Source of the DNA: CAVTHW01 sp963734625
GTDB taxonomy: Bacteria; Acidobacteriota; Terriglobia; Bryobacterales; Bryobacteraceae
Assembly (NCBI GenBank): GCA_963734625.1
Contig: CAVTHW010000014.1
Coordinates: 303,629 to 367,628 of the forward strand
Direction: 5' to 3'
DNA: 64,000 bases
Each line of letters opens with the position of its first letter. Within the stretch, counting starts at the first letter, position 1. Below the pieces are notes generated by a model. That model ran no database searches. It worked only from the letters and a program-made list of their open reading frames with translations, and had not been told where the DNA came from. Made by a program: the position numbers and the translations under genes. Of this stretch, positions 1-8,539 are shown piece by piece.

Positions 1-1
1 T

Positions 2-1153
2 TACAGCCGCAACGTCAATGACCGCTACGGGGATATCGGCTCGCCGGCTACGCGGGTCCTTCCCAACGGTCGCTCCACCATCCGTCAGTCCGGCGACTAC
101 ATCTTCCTGCAGGGAATCGGTGCCACTCCGGAAGGCGACCGCCCTTTCCTGGATCGCTTCAACCTCAATACTTGGCGGAGCGAGCGTCTGTGGCGCGCTG
201 ACGCGAAAGGCTATGAATCTGTCGCCGCCATCCTGTCCGACGACGGCTCGCGGTTCTTGACCTCCCGCGAGAGTCCCGACGAGCCGCCCAATTTCTTTGT
301 TCGCACCAGCGGGTCCGATCAGACCGTCCGGCTCACCAACTTTACCGACCCGGCGCCCATCCTGCGCAAGATCAAGAAGCAACTGGTGAAGTACAACCGT
401 TCAGACGGAACGCAGTGCAGCTTCACGCTCTACCTGCCCCCCGACTACAAGGAGGGTGTGCGCTACCCCACAATCGTGTACGCCTACCCGATGGAATACA
501 CCGATCCCGGGGTCGCGGGCCAGATCGGCGGCTCTACCCAGCGCTTCACAACGCTGCAGGGCGCATCGCACCTTTTTCTGCTGCTCGCCGGCTACGTGAT
601 CCTCAATGACACCACGATCCCCATCGTGGGCGATCCCGAGACGGTCAATAATACCTACGTCGAGCAGCTCACCATGAGCGCCAAGGCGGCCATCGACAAA
701 GCCGTCGAGATGGGCGTTACCGACGGGGCCCGCGTCGGCGTCACCGGCCACAGCTATGGGGGCTTCATGACGGCCAACCTGCTCGCTCACACCGATCTCT
801 TCCGGACCGGTGTGGCGCGCAGCGGCGCGTACAACCGTACCTTGACGCCGTTCGGCTTTCAGAGCGAGCGCCGCACGTTCTGGGAGGCCCCCGAGATCTA
901 CATGAAGATGTCTCCCTTCGCCTACGCCAACAAGATCAATGAGCCGGTCTTGTTGATCCACGGCGAAGCTGACGACAATACTGGGACTTTCCCGATCCAG
1001 TCGGAACGCCTGTACCAGGCGATTCGCGGCAACGGCGGCACCGTGCGCCTGGTCATGTTGCCCAGCGAACCGCACGCCTACTCAGCCAAGGAGACCATCC
1101 AACACGTGCTCTACGAGACCCTCACCTGGTTCGACAAGTACCTCAAGAACTAG
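2..1153 (+). CDS. S9 family peptidase (prolyl oligopeptidase type), C-terminal part
   Basis: The reading frame is open from the first bases of the window, so the gene starts upstream and only about 383 residues are visible. The C-terminal half is an alpha/beta-hydrolase catalytic domain. The nucleophile motif GHSYGG lies near 745-762, the acid is in HGEADDN near 960-980, and the histidine is in EPHAY near 1066-1080, giving a complete Ser-Asp-His triad. The upstream residues look like the end of the N-terminal beta-propeller, which in this family gates access of oligopeptides. The arrangement fits the S9 branch of secreted dipeptidyl/glutamyl peptidases common in Acidobacteriota. The exact specificity cannot be read. 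Its stop lies 75 bp from the convergent hydrolase gene. Confidence 0.9.
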   Translation, partial: YSRNVNDRYGDIGSPATRVLPNGRSTIRQSGDYIFLQGIGATPEGDRPFLDRFNLNTWRSERLWRADAKGYESVAAILSDDGSRFLTSRESPDEPPNFFVRTSGSDQTVRLTNFTDPAPILRKIKKQLVKYNRSDGTQCSFTLYLPPDYKEGVRYPTIVYAYPMEYTDPGVAGQIGGSTQRFTTLQGASHLFLLLAGYVILNDTTIPIVGDPETVNNTYVEQLTMSAKAAIDKAVEMGVTDGARVGVTGHSYGGFMTANLLAHTDLFRTGVARSGAYNRTLTPFGFQSERRTFWEAPEIYMKMSPFAYANKINEPVLLIHGEADDNTGTFPIQSERLYQAIRGNGGTVRLVMLPSEPHAYSAKETIQHVLYETLTWFDKYLKN

Positions 1154-1228
1154 AAATGACCCTGAGGGAAGTCGCCCTAATCGGTAGCTGGCTCCTCGGG
1201 TCCGAGGGCCGCATGGCGGACGGCTTGT

Positions 1229-2146
1229 TCAACGGCCCTCCGCGCGCCGCACGAACCCGGCGATGCGCTCTGCCAGTTGGGACCGCAAACCGGGTGGCAG
1301 GTTATGTCCCATTCCCTCGATCAGCAAGAGTTCCGCGCCGGGAATGGCTTCAGCCGTCGCTCGCCCGCCGCTCACGTCGCACATGCGGTCAGCGAGACCG
1401 TGGATCACGAGGGTGGGGACCTGGAGATGCCGCAGGCGTTCGGTGCGATCGCCAGAGGCAATCGTGGCGATCGCCTGCCGAGCGACGCCGATCGGATCGT
1501 GGGAGCGGTCGTAGGCGCGGCCGGCTAATGCGGCGACGTCCTTCTCGTCCGCCGGATATCCAGGCGAGCCGACGGCGCGAGAAGCCCGGAGCATCTGCTG
1601 AATCACTTCGTCGCGGGTGGTTGCACGCGGGCCGGCGAACACTTCGCGGAGCACGTCCGGCGAGGGCTGCCCGACTGACATATTGCCCGTTGTCGACAGC
1701 ATCGAGGTGAGAGAGCGGACACGGTCCGGATGCTCGATTGCCATGGTTTGCGCAATGGCGCCTCCCATGGACGCGCCCACGACATGGGCCTTCCCGAAGC
1801 CGAGCGCGTCCAGCAACCCTACCGCGTCGGCAGCCATATCCGACAGCGTGTACGACACCGACGACAGGTCGCCGGCGAGCGCCGCGGGCAGATCCGGAGG
1901 CGGGGCATCCGTCAGGTGCGTGGAGAGCCCGGAGTCACGATTATCGAAGCGGACGACTTGCAGGCCGCCTTCGACAAGGGCATGGCAAAACGCGTCCGGC
2001 CAATGAATTGATTGCGCGGCGATCCCCATGACGAGCAGCACGACCGGCGCATCGGGGTTCCCCAGGCGCTGGTAGGTGATGTCGATCCCGGCCGGCCCGA
2101 CGTTTAACGCCTTCTGGTCCACAATAGAAGCATCGAACCCGTTCAC
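1229..2146 (-). CDS. alpha/beta hydrolase
   Basis: A 305-residue protein with a full alpha/beta-hydrolase fold and no visible signal peptide, so probably cytoplasmic. The nucleophile elbow GASMGG puts Ser near residue 126, the acid is Asp near 253 (HGLADRM) and the histidine is near 281 (GMGHNLP). The oxyanion-side region VMGIAAQSIHWP near residues 39-50 and RFDNRDSGLS near 66-75 are typical of the branch that contains esterases, aclacinomycin methylesterase-like proteins and carboxylesterases. The substrate is unknown. It converges with the S9 peptidase and stands alone. Overlapping plus-strand frames are antisense shadows of this gene. Confidence 0.9.
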   Translation of the reverse strand: MNGFDASIVDQKALNVGPAGIDITYQRLGNPDAPVVLLVMGIAAQSIHWPDAFCHALVEGGLQVVRFDNRDSGLSTHLTDAPPPDLPAALAGDLSSVSYTLSDMAADAVGLLDALGFGKAHVVGASMGGAIAQTMAIEHPDRVRSLTSMLSTTGNMSVGQPSPDVLREVFAGPRATTRDEVIQQMLRASRAVGSPGYPADEKDVAALAGRAYDRSHDPIGVARQAIATIASGDRTERLRHLQVPTLVIHGLADRMCDVSGGRATAEAIPGAELLLIEGMGHNLPPGLRSQLAERIAGFVRRAEGR

Positions 2147-2203
2147 TAGTTCCTTCTTACAGATAACCTGGTGAGTTCCTCAGTCGCCCGGCGCGAACCG
2201 CGG

Positions 2204-2524
2204 CTACGGGTGGCAGGTCTGGGAGACAATCTCGATCTTATTCACCCGCAGCACCTGCTCGTCACCCTCCTTCGCGATCCGCCCGGTAACCTTCACCTGC
2301 TGGCCCACGTGCTTCGCGAAGCCCTCGTCGAGAAAGCCCTCGCCGTGGAGCGTGATGATCTTGCGCAGCTCCTTGTTGTCGGCGAGGATAAAGTTACCGT
2401 CCGATGCCTGATCGATGCAGCCGGACATCGTGACGGCGGCGGGCCGGCTGGGCGCCTTATCCTTCTGGGTTGTTTGTGCGAAGAGGCTGGCCGAGATCGC
2501 GATCAGCAGCAGATAGTACCGCAT
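2204..2524 (-). CDS. small secreted protein, possibly DUF5818-like
   Basis: A 106-residue protein. It starts with a clear signal peptide (residues 1 to about 17, ending SLFAQ), so the mature product is exported. The rest contains a conserved-looking SGCIDQ motif near residue 34, then a short beta-rich domain ending in IVSQTC. The phrase GQQVKVTGRI resembles OB-fold or DUF5818 proteins that are frequent in Acidobacteriota. No catalytic residues are recognisable. It lies 57 bp upstream of the hydrolase start on the same strand. The family call is tentative, but the leader and composition make it a convincing gene. Confidence 0.7.
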   Translation of the reverse strand: MRYYLLLIAISASLFAQTTQKDKAPSRPAAVTMSGCIDQASDGNFILADNKELRKIITLHGEGFLDEGFAKHVGQQVKVTGRIAKEGDEQVLRVNKIEIVSQTCHP

Positions 2525-2648
2525 GGACGCCTCCTGAAATCAGGGTAGCGCGAGTGGCTGGTGACCACAACGGCTGCAGCGAAGCCATCGGACGCCTTCA
2601 TTCATGCGGGTTTCAACGCGATGAAGACGCTCCGGAGGACGGCACCCA

Positions 2649-2750
2649 ATGGGTGAGAAACAGAACGGGCCATTTCAGCTCTTCTTTAACGCCTCTCTGA
2701 AGGTTGAGTTCCAGGGATCACGGGTCACCTCTGACGGTGGACTCGTACCT
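2649..2750 (+). pseudogene. IS1380-family transposase, N-terminal remnant
   Basis: The first 34 codons encode a protein start with GPFQLFFNASLKVEFQ and then GSRVTSDGG, which I recognise as the conserved N-terminus of IS1380-type DDE transposases. After the GGL residues the similarity stops. The frame continues to 2879 without transposase-like sequence, and no catalytic DDE region or terminal repeats are seen. A plausible ribosome-binding site (cggagg) precedes the ATG. This is a stub left by deletion of an insertion sequence, 125 bp upstream of aceK. The identification rests on memory of the family signature. Confidence 0.65.
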
Positions 2751-2875
2751 GACAGACTTACGGTTCGGGAAGATCCAGGTGCGCTTCTCCAGCTCCAGGA
2801 CAAAGCGCCGGTGGTATACTGGCACTCGCCGAGCGACCCCGCTGTGCCAGCCGGGGCTGACGTGGCAGGTCATTC

Positions 2876-4654
2876 ATGACAGACACGCTTGTTGCTGATC
2901 TGGCTGCACGATTGTCTCTCGAGGCGTTTGACGCGTTCGATGCGGACTTCCGGACTATCACGCGCAGGGGGAGCAAGCGTTTCGAAGAAAAAGATTGGCG
3001 GGGTGGACTCCGCGATGCGGCCGAGCGGCTCGATCTATACGAGAAAGCCCTCGACCACATCTCAGTCCGGCTCGAGTCCGACTTCGGCGCCGAGGCCAGA
3101 TCCGAGCCGATGTGGATGTCCGCGAAAGGGTATTTCGCCGCACTTGTCGCCGAGCGATATGATATCCAGCGCGCGGAGACGTTCTTCAATTCTGTCACCC
3201 GCAAGATGCTCAGGACGGTCGGGATCAACAGAAATGTTGAGTTCTTCTATCTTCATCCAAAACCACCAATCCCGCACAAAGGGGACGCAGTCTACCGGAC
3301 CTATGGCGTGACGTCCGATACGGCATCCACGCTGAGACACATTCTCCAGGATGTTTCGTTCTGCACCGGATATGAGGATACCGGAAGGGACGCTGCCCTC
3401 CTTGCACGGGAAATCGATCTCTATACGTGGCCGCTCGTGGGGAGCGACGGACCATACACGATCGACGTCGTGAAGGCGGTCTTCTACAGGAACAAAGAAG
3501 CTTATATCGTCGGAAGGATTGTCACCGGCACGCATGTGATGCCGATGATCATTCCACTCGCCAACGGCGAGTCGGGTATCTATGCCGAAACGATTTTGCT
3601 GCATGAATCCGATGCCAGTATCGTCTTCAGTTTTGCCTATTCGTATTTCTTCGTCGATGTGGAGAGGTTCGATGCATTGATCGAATTCCTGCGGTCGATC
3701 ATCCCTTCCGCGGACCTGGCTGAGCTGTACACTTCCCTTGGATACAACCGCCACGGGAAGACTGTCTTTTACAGGGAGCTTCACCGGCTTGTCCATGTCT
3801 CCGAAGAACAGTTTGTGGTCGCCCCGGGTCTGGAGGGGGCGGTGATGATTGCATTCACACTGCCGAATTACGGATTCGTTTTGAAAGTGATCAAAGATCG
3901 GCCGTGTTTTCTCCGTTCTATGAATCAGACTCCAAAAAGGATTACGACGGCGCAGGTCCGCCTGCGGTACGACTTCGTTTCTCACCGGGACCGCGCGGGA
4001 CGGACGGTGGATACGCAGGAGTTCGAGAACCTTCGCTTCAGAAAGAGGCGGTTTTCGGACGCTCTCCTCCGTGAACTCGAACAGGCGGCAACGCGAAACG
4101 TGACTATCACCGACGAATACGTGATTATGCGGTACGTCTATGTTCAACGCAGAGTCGCTCCGCTGCCGATGTATTTCACAGGCGAGAAGAATCCGGAGAC
4201 TTTACGGCACGTTCTCATCGATTTTGGATATTTTCTGAAGGACATCGCGGCGAGCGGTGTGTTTCCAGGCGACCTGTTCAATACCTGGAACTATGGCGTC
4301 ACGTACTGGGGAAGAGTCGTTTTGTATGATTATGATGACGTCCTGCCGATGGAGGACGTCACGTTCAGGGAGAAACCCCTTCCACGGGACGACCTGGAAG
4401 AGACCGGACCGGAGGAAGATTGGATCTGCGTTACTGGGGAGGATTTCTTCATGGATGAGATTGAGCGATACTCCGGCATTCCGCAACCTCTCAGAGGCGT
4501 CTTCAAATCGGTCCACGGAGATCTCTACACCCTCGCGTTCTGGAAGACCCTCACCGAGAAACTGAACAACGGCGAGATCTTCGACGTCATTCCGTATGAC
4601 AGGACCTTGCGCTTTCGCGATCGGGGACGCTCTGCCCCGGAACTCCGTCATTAG
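2876..4654 (+). CDS. aceK: isocitrate dehydrogenase kinase/phosphatase
   Basis: A 592-residue protein, close to the 570-600 residues usual for AceK, and collinear with it throughout. AceK phosphorylates and dephosphorylates isocitrate dehydrogenase, switching carbon between the Krebs cycle and the glyoxylate bypass. The kinase core is recognisable: an ATP-binding stretch AFTLPNYGFVLKVIKD with the lysine near residue 338, then NYGVTYWGRVVLYDYDD near residues 470-485, whose Asp residues match the catalytic/metal aspartates of the E. coli enzyme. No isocitrate lyase or malate synthase lies in this window. The gene is somewhat less GC-rich than its neighbours and follows a transposase stub, which would fit lateral acquisition. 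Most known members are proteobacterial. Confidence 0.95.
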   Translation: MTDTLVADLAARLSLEAFDAFDADFRTITRRGSKRFEEKDWRGGLRDAAERLDLYEKALDHISVRLESDFGAEARSEPMWMSAKGYFAALVAERYDIQRAETFFNSVTRKMLRTVGINRNVEFFYLHPKPPIPHKGDAVYRTYGVTSDTASTLRHILQDVSFCTGYEDTGRDAALLAREIDLYTWPLVGSDGPYTIDVVKAVFYRNKEAYIVGRIVTGTHVMPMIIPLANGESGIYAETILLHESDASIVFSFAYSYFFVDVERFDALIEFLRSIIPSADLAELYTSLGYNRHGKTVFYRELHRLVHVSEEQFVVAPGLEGAVMIAFTLPNYGFVLKVIKDRPCFLRSMNQTPKRITTAQVRLRYDFVSHRDRAGRTVDTQEFENLRFRKRRFSDALLRELEQAATRNVTITDEYVIMRYVYVQRRVAPLPMYFTGEKNPETLRHVLIDFGYFLKDIAASGVFPGDLFNTWNYGVTYWGRVVLYDYDDVLPMEDVTFREKPLPRDDLEETGPEEDWICVTGEDFFMDEIERYSGIPQPLRGVFKSVHGDLYTLAFWKTLTEKLNNGEIFDVIPYDRTLRFRDRGRSAPELRH

Positions 4655-5093
4655 TAATCACGGGCACCTGCCCGGAACAAAAATGCCAACCACAATCCCT
4701 ACGCTCTGCTTCTCCCTTACGAATCTCGGAATCTGGCGAAACCGCTGAAAATGGATAGGGCTGCGCTGGCGCGCTTTGCAAGAAAAGAACTATTCCGACT
4801 GCCGCAGAGACGAATTGTCTTTTCACCGGGACTTTCGCGATTCGGCGTAAGCCCCGGGCTAACACGCGATCCGAACCAATCGTCGCCACTCGGAATGGGT
4901 CCACTTGGTCGCGTAGTCGGCTCGGAGACGTGGTGTTCCGCCAGAAAGACGGGCGTCGTGGACGAAAGACGGCGATTCTGGAAAGTACCGTGCCGGTCCA
5001 CCCAGCCCGCAGTTTCCGGCAACCCCCCTTCACGGGCATTACTCGTGCGAAGGCGGCTTTTCCAAGGTAATGGGATTCGACTAGAATGATGGC
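4655..5093. other. intergenic stretch without recognised gene
   Basis: About 440 bp between aceK and the HAF-repeat gene. Frames are open on both strands, but their translations are Arg/Ser/Pro-rich and resemble no protein family. I see no RNA gene. The ATG of the next gene at 5094 is preceded by an A/T-richer stretch that may hold its promoter. Confidence 0.4.
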
Positions 5094-5978
5094 ATGAGAC
5101 GCTTTGCATGGCTCAGCCCATTGCTACTGGGCGGCTTGGCTCACGCCCTATCTGGTCAAGCTGTGATGTATCGGTTCAACCGGCTGCCTCCAGGGCCACC
5201 GGACTCAAGGCAAGTGCTGGTCAGTGCAACCAATGATTCTGGCAACATGGTCGGGTTGTACTGGAGGTCGTCAGCACCTCACGGTTTCTACCTGGACTCC
5301 GTTTCGTCTGGCGAATACAGCACGATCGATTTCCCAGGAGCCAGCTATACCGCGGCAACGGGAATCAATGACAATAAGGAAATAGCTGGTTACTACGGCG
5401 CACCCGGTTCACGGAAATGGGTGGGATCAGTTGCGCCCGGTGATCATGGGTATGTTTATCGCGGTACCCAATTCGCTACCCTTGATTACCCGAACTCTAC
5501 TGGTACGCGACTCGAAGCGATCAACAACAGTGGTGATGCGATCGGGGAGTCCTTGAGCCCTCCTGTCGGCTTTATTTATTCCAATGGTCGTTTTCAAGCA
5601 ATTACGTGCCCTGACAGTAAGCCAGCCAGGCCGATCGGCCTCAACAACAAGGGCGAGGTCGTCGGTATGTGTGCGGGCCAACGCGCCTTCCTGCTCTCCT
5701 CGGGTGTCGTGTCGATGATAGACCTTCACGCGCCCTTCCCAGTTGATCAAATCGTGCCCTCCTCGATAAACGATAACGGCGATATTGCGGGCCTTTATTT
5801 CGTTAACAAAACCAGGCACGGTTTCGTACTGATCCACGGGCCAAATCCCGAATTCGTTTTAGTCGATGACGGTCCCAACACTCTGGTACACGGCATTAAC
5901 AATAGAAAGCAGATCGTTGGCTTTGGCCCTACTTCGTTTTTTGGCGAACCGGAGACTGGCATTTCGACACATCAATAA
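5094..5978 (+). CDS. secreted HAF-repeat protein
   Basis: A 294-residue protein with an N-terminal signal peptide (about residues 1-22, ending LSGQA). The body is made of repeats of roughly 45 residues, each carrying a variant of a (G/A/S)IN(D/N)xxxIxG core: GINDNKEIAGYY, AINNSGDAIGES, GLNNKGEVVGMC, SINDNGDIAGLY and GINNRKQIVGFG. This is the pattern of HAF-type extracellular repeats, which probably fold as a beta-propeller. Such proteins are secreted and numerous in Acidobacteriota, with no established biochemical role. Base composition is lower in GC than the neighbours. No operon partner is evident. Confidence 0.8.
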   Translation: MRRFAWLSPLLLGGLAHALSGQAVMYRFNRLPPGPPDSRQVLVSATNDSGNMVGLYWRSSAPHGFYLDSVSSGEYSTIDFPGASYTAATGINDNKEIAGYYGAPGSRKWVGSVAPGDHGYVYRGTQFATLDYPNSTGTRLEAINNSGDAIGESLSPPVGFIYSNGRFQAITCPDSKPARPIGLNNKGEVVGMCAGQRAFLLSSGVVSMIDLHAPFPVDQIVPSSINDNGDIAGLYFVNKTRHGFVLIHGPNPEFVLVDDGPNTLVHGINNRKQIVGFGPTSFFGEPETGISTHQ

Positions 5979-6106
5979 CCGACGCCAGTTGCCGCCTCGT
6001 AATGTGCCGCGGTGCCGTGTCGCACTGAATCTCCGGTATGCCTGTTTTCACGACAACAGGGGCGACCCGGAGCATTGGCCTACCTCTTCTGTTAGAGTGT
6101 CATTGG

Positions 6107-6877
6107 ATGGCGCGACAAGCACTGATCACTGTCCTCACCGTATGCTGCCTTGCGAGTCTGGGCTTCGGCCAAACAACCTACCAGAAACAGGCGGCGGAGT
6201 TGGACCTTTTACTTCAGCGCAGCGAGAAAGGCGATGTCCAAGCGCAGTTCGAACTCGGATCTAGGTATGAATTCCTCAAGAGGGACTATGCCCAAGCCCT
6301 GAAGTGGTACCGCCTGGCGGCTGAGCAGGGTAGCACTTCTGCTAAACATGGCCTTGCCGAAATGTACTTCGAAGGAAAAGGCGTCACGAAAGATTATGCA
6401 GAAGCCGCCCGGTGGTACGGGTGTCCGAAGCCGTCCATACAGGCACTCGCGGCGTGCAAGGAGACTAGCTACAAGGACCTGCCGCAGGAAGCGCTCGATC
6501 TGCTCAGTCGAATGAAGTGCGATGCCAGGCGGAACTATGACTATGGGACCGCAGTCGATCTGAATGGCGACGGCGAACCCGAATACGAAATCTGTTGTCA
6601 AGAGCAGCCCCACGGGCCCTGCGGTGCTGTAGTGATTGGAAAGGCCGGCTCTACCTGGACGGAACTGACCGCCGTAGGAGGCGTTTTGGGATTCGCGAAC
6701 GGTTGTGGCCTATTTATCGTTCTGGAGAGCCGCCACGATGGGTTCAGTGACGTTTGCCTGCCGAATCAATGCTCCTCGATCGAATCGGCTGGCGGCAAAA
6801 CCTGCCGACCGACAATCTGGCAATTCACTCAGGGCCGCTACCGATCTGTCGAAGGCTCTCCAGTAAGACGCGATTGA
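6107..6877 (+). CDS. secreted Sel1-repeat protein
   Basis: I start this at the ATG at 6107, which gives a good signal peptide (MARQALITVLTVCC..., ending GFGQ). An upstream ATG at 6038 would bury it. Residues about 40-110 form two Sel1/TPR-like repeats (KGDVQAQFELGSRY ... ALKWYRLAAEQG, then AKHGLAEMYFEGKGV ... EAARWY), helical hairpins used for protein-protein contacts. The C-terminal 130 residues are Cys-rich (CCQEQPHGPCG, CLPNQCSS), suggesting disulfides outside the cytoplasm. The last few codons and the stop lie inside a dispersed repeat (6860-6949), so the original C-terminus may have been replaced. Specific role unknown. Confidence 0.8.
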   Translation: MARQALITVLTVCCLASLGFGQTTYQKQAAELDLLLQRSEKGDVQAQFELGSRYEFLKRDYAQALKWYRLAAEQGSTSAKHGLAEMYFEGKGVTKDYAEAARWYGCPKPSIQALAACKETSYKDLPQEALDLLSRMKCDARRNYDYGTAVDLNGDGEPEYEICCQEQPHGPCGAVVIGKAGSTWTELTAVGGVLGFANGCGLFIVLESRHDGFSDVCLPNQCSSIESAGGKTCRPTIWQFTQGRYRSVEGSPVRRD

Positions 6878-7036
6878 CCGTGTTGCCATTCGTAATGCAG
6901 CACGGCCGCTGCGCCAGAGGCGCCCGGCCGCCCTGCCAAGGGCTCTCTCCAGTAACACGCGATTGACCGTGTTACCGCTCGTAAAGCAGCAGGGCCGCTG
7001 CGCCAGAGGCGCACAGCCGCCCTGCCAAGGGCTCTC
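6860..7036. repeat. two tandem copies of an ~88-bp dispersed repeat
   Basis: Two copies (6860-6949 and about 6949-7036) of a unit beginning cagtaacacgcgattgaccg and ending ccctgccaagggctctc, followed by a few bases of a third. Each contains the self-complementary core gcgccagaggcgc. A third full copy lies at 51203-51287. The first copy supplies the stop codon of the Sel1 gene. The unit is non-coding and likely to form a hairpin in RNA or single-stranded DNA. Confidence 0.85.
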
Positions 7037-7073
7037 CAGTGACCTCGCCGATCGGTGTGGAACCGATCTTGCG

Positions 7074-8411
7074 CTAAACCAAGGCGGCCAGCTCAATGCC
7101 CTCTTTCCGGCCGAGGTTGCGCGAGTACTTCCTCTCGGTGGCGTTGTTCCAGTGTTCGTGCGCGCCCAGACTCTGCAGACGGGTTGTGCCGGCGGCGTGA
7201 TTGGGATCGTAGAACGTGCCCGAAGGCGGATTGTTGGCCAGCGCCGCTTCGTGCAAATAGTCCTCGGCTCCCGGCATGCGCGGGTAGTCGTTCCACTCGG
7301 CCCAGAGAAAGTCGTGGCCGACCGAATCGATCGCCACCGGGTCCTGCGAGGCCAGCAAACTGGCAGCCCAGTTCCCGTTGAAAGGCGCGCTGGCCCACTT
7401 GCGGGGAGAGACCTCGATCGGATGCACTCCCGGGTAGAGCCCGTCCACCAGGTACAGCAGCGTCTTGCCGCCGATGTGAGCGTGCCCCATCATGTCCACC
7501 AGAGCCCGGTAGTGTCCCAAACCGGGAGTTATCCGCGGCAGGCTGTTGTGGACATTGAAGTACCCCTTTTGCGGCGGCGTCCGGTTCAGCGACCCGTAGT
7601 GGTTCTTGCCGCAGAGTGTGACACCGGCCATGGTATGGCTCTTCAGGTTCGCCAGGTTGATCAGGTACTTCGCCTCCGCATAGGGAACGGGCACATAGTC
7701 CTGGGCCACCTCGGTCGGGCGTTGACTCCAATACACGGGGGTGGTGGACACCCCTATGCGCGCCCGGGGATGGCGCTCGTTCCCGCCGGCGTAGTCCAGG
7801 TATTGAACGTTGGGGAACTCACTCCGGCAGATGTCATGGTATGGCTTCGGAAACACGGCCAGCGTATCGCCTATCGAGATATCCTGCTGGGCCACACCCG
7901 CCTTGTCCACCAACTGGCGCAGCAGGGCTACGATCACCTGCGGGGACGTATTCATGTAGTCGGCCTTCTTCACAAACTCGTAGCTCTGCAAATCGATGTT
8001 CTTCTCGGTGAAGATGCAGCCGACCAGATTGGCCTTGATGGTGACTTTCTCCCCCTTGACATAGCCGCCCCCGCCCTCCCCGTGGGTGGACTTGAAGTTC
8101 CGGAAGAGCGCGTCCCAGGCTGCGGTGTCGCTGGACTGGCCGCTCAGCTCGCGTATCGCCTTGGACATCATGTTGTCCAGCGCCGTTTCGTTGGTGGCTC
8201 TGGCTTCCCACCAATGGCCGTCCCCGGACCCGCCCCAGAGGGCCGCCTTCGCGTCGCGCGTCCATACCACACGCCCCGGATACAGACCTTTCCCGGTTCC
8301 GATGGGCTGATTCGGCAACGTGGCCGCCACGGGCGCTACCGTCTGACCTCGCAACAATGCAGCGCATCCGGCAAGCTGCAACAGACCGCGGCGTGAAACG
8401 GTTTTCAGCAT
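7074..8411 (-). CDS. DUF362 domain protein with Tat-like leader
   Basis: A 445-residue protein. The N-terminus has a twin-arginine leader (SRRGLLQLAG followed by a hydrophobic stretch), so it is probably exported folded. The body matches DUF362: KVTIKANLVG near residues 125-135, ISIGDTL near 178, YLINLANLKSHTMAGVTLCGKNHYG near 245-270, and the later DPVAIDSVGHDFL near 355. In this family these segments bind metal or iron-sulfur cofactors in some members, but no reaction has been established for this branch. The gene stands alone. The long frame on the opposite strand is an antisense shadow. Confidence 0.85.
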   Translation of the reverse strand: MLKTVSRRGLLQLAGCAALLRGQTVAPVAATLPNQPIGTGKGLYPGRVVWTRDAKAALWGGSGDGHWWEARATNETALDNMMSKAIRELSGQSSDTAAWDALFRNFKSTHGEGGGGYVKGEKVTIKANLVGCIFTEKNIDLQSYEFVKKADYMNTSPQVIVALLRQLVDKAGVAQQDISIGDTLAVFPKPYHDICRSEFPNVQYLDYAGGNERHPRARIGVSTTPVYWSQRPTEVAQDYVPVPYAEAKYLINLANLKSHTMAGVTLCGKNHYGSLNRTPPQKGYFNVHNSLPRITPGLGHYRALVDMMGHAHIGGKTLLYLVDGLYPGVHPIEVSPRKWASAPFNGNWAASLLASQDPVAIDSVGHDFLWAEWNDYPRMPGAEDYLHEAALANNPPSGTFYDPNHAAGTTRLQSLGAHEHWNNATERKYSRNLGRKEGIELAALV

Positions 8412-8504
8412 GACTCTGCCCTCCTGATCATCAGTTTGACTTCGCCCCTCACAGAGTATACACCCGGAGGCTCTGGTGAGCCTACGCTGCTAAACATAAG
8501 AAGC

Positions 8505-8510
8505 TATAAT
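8505..8510 (+). promoter_or_regulatory. candidate -10 box of the PilZ-J gene
   Basis: A perfect TATAAT at 8505-8510, 29 bp before the GTG chosen as start. No good -35 box is visible at 17 bp. With a transcript starting near 8517 the ggagg at 8532-8536 would serve as ribosome-binding site for the GTG at 8540, which supports that start over the TTG at 8522. Confidence 0.45.
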
Positions 8511-8539
8511 GTGAGGCGGAATTGGGAGGCTGGAGGACC

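Noticed and set aside
4587..5109. Overlapping minus-strand frames of 130-150 codons
   Set aside because: Arg/Ser/Pro-rich translations without recognisable domains, and part lies antisense to the aceK end. Not supported as genes.
6963..8396. Long open frame of 477 codons on the plus strand
   Set aside because: It is the exact antisense of the DUF362 gene, which has a Tat leader and conserved motifs. The translation resembles no family and is Arg/Val/Leu-rich, as expected from a GC-rich complement.
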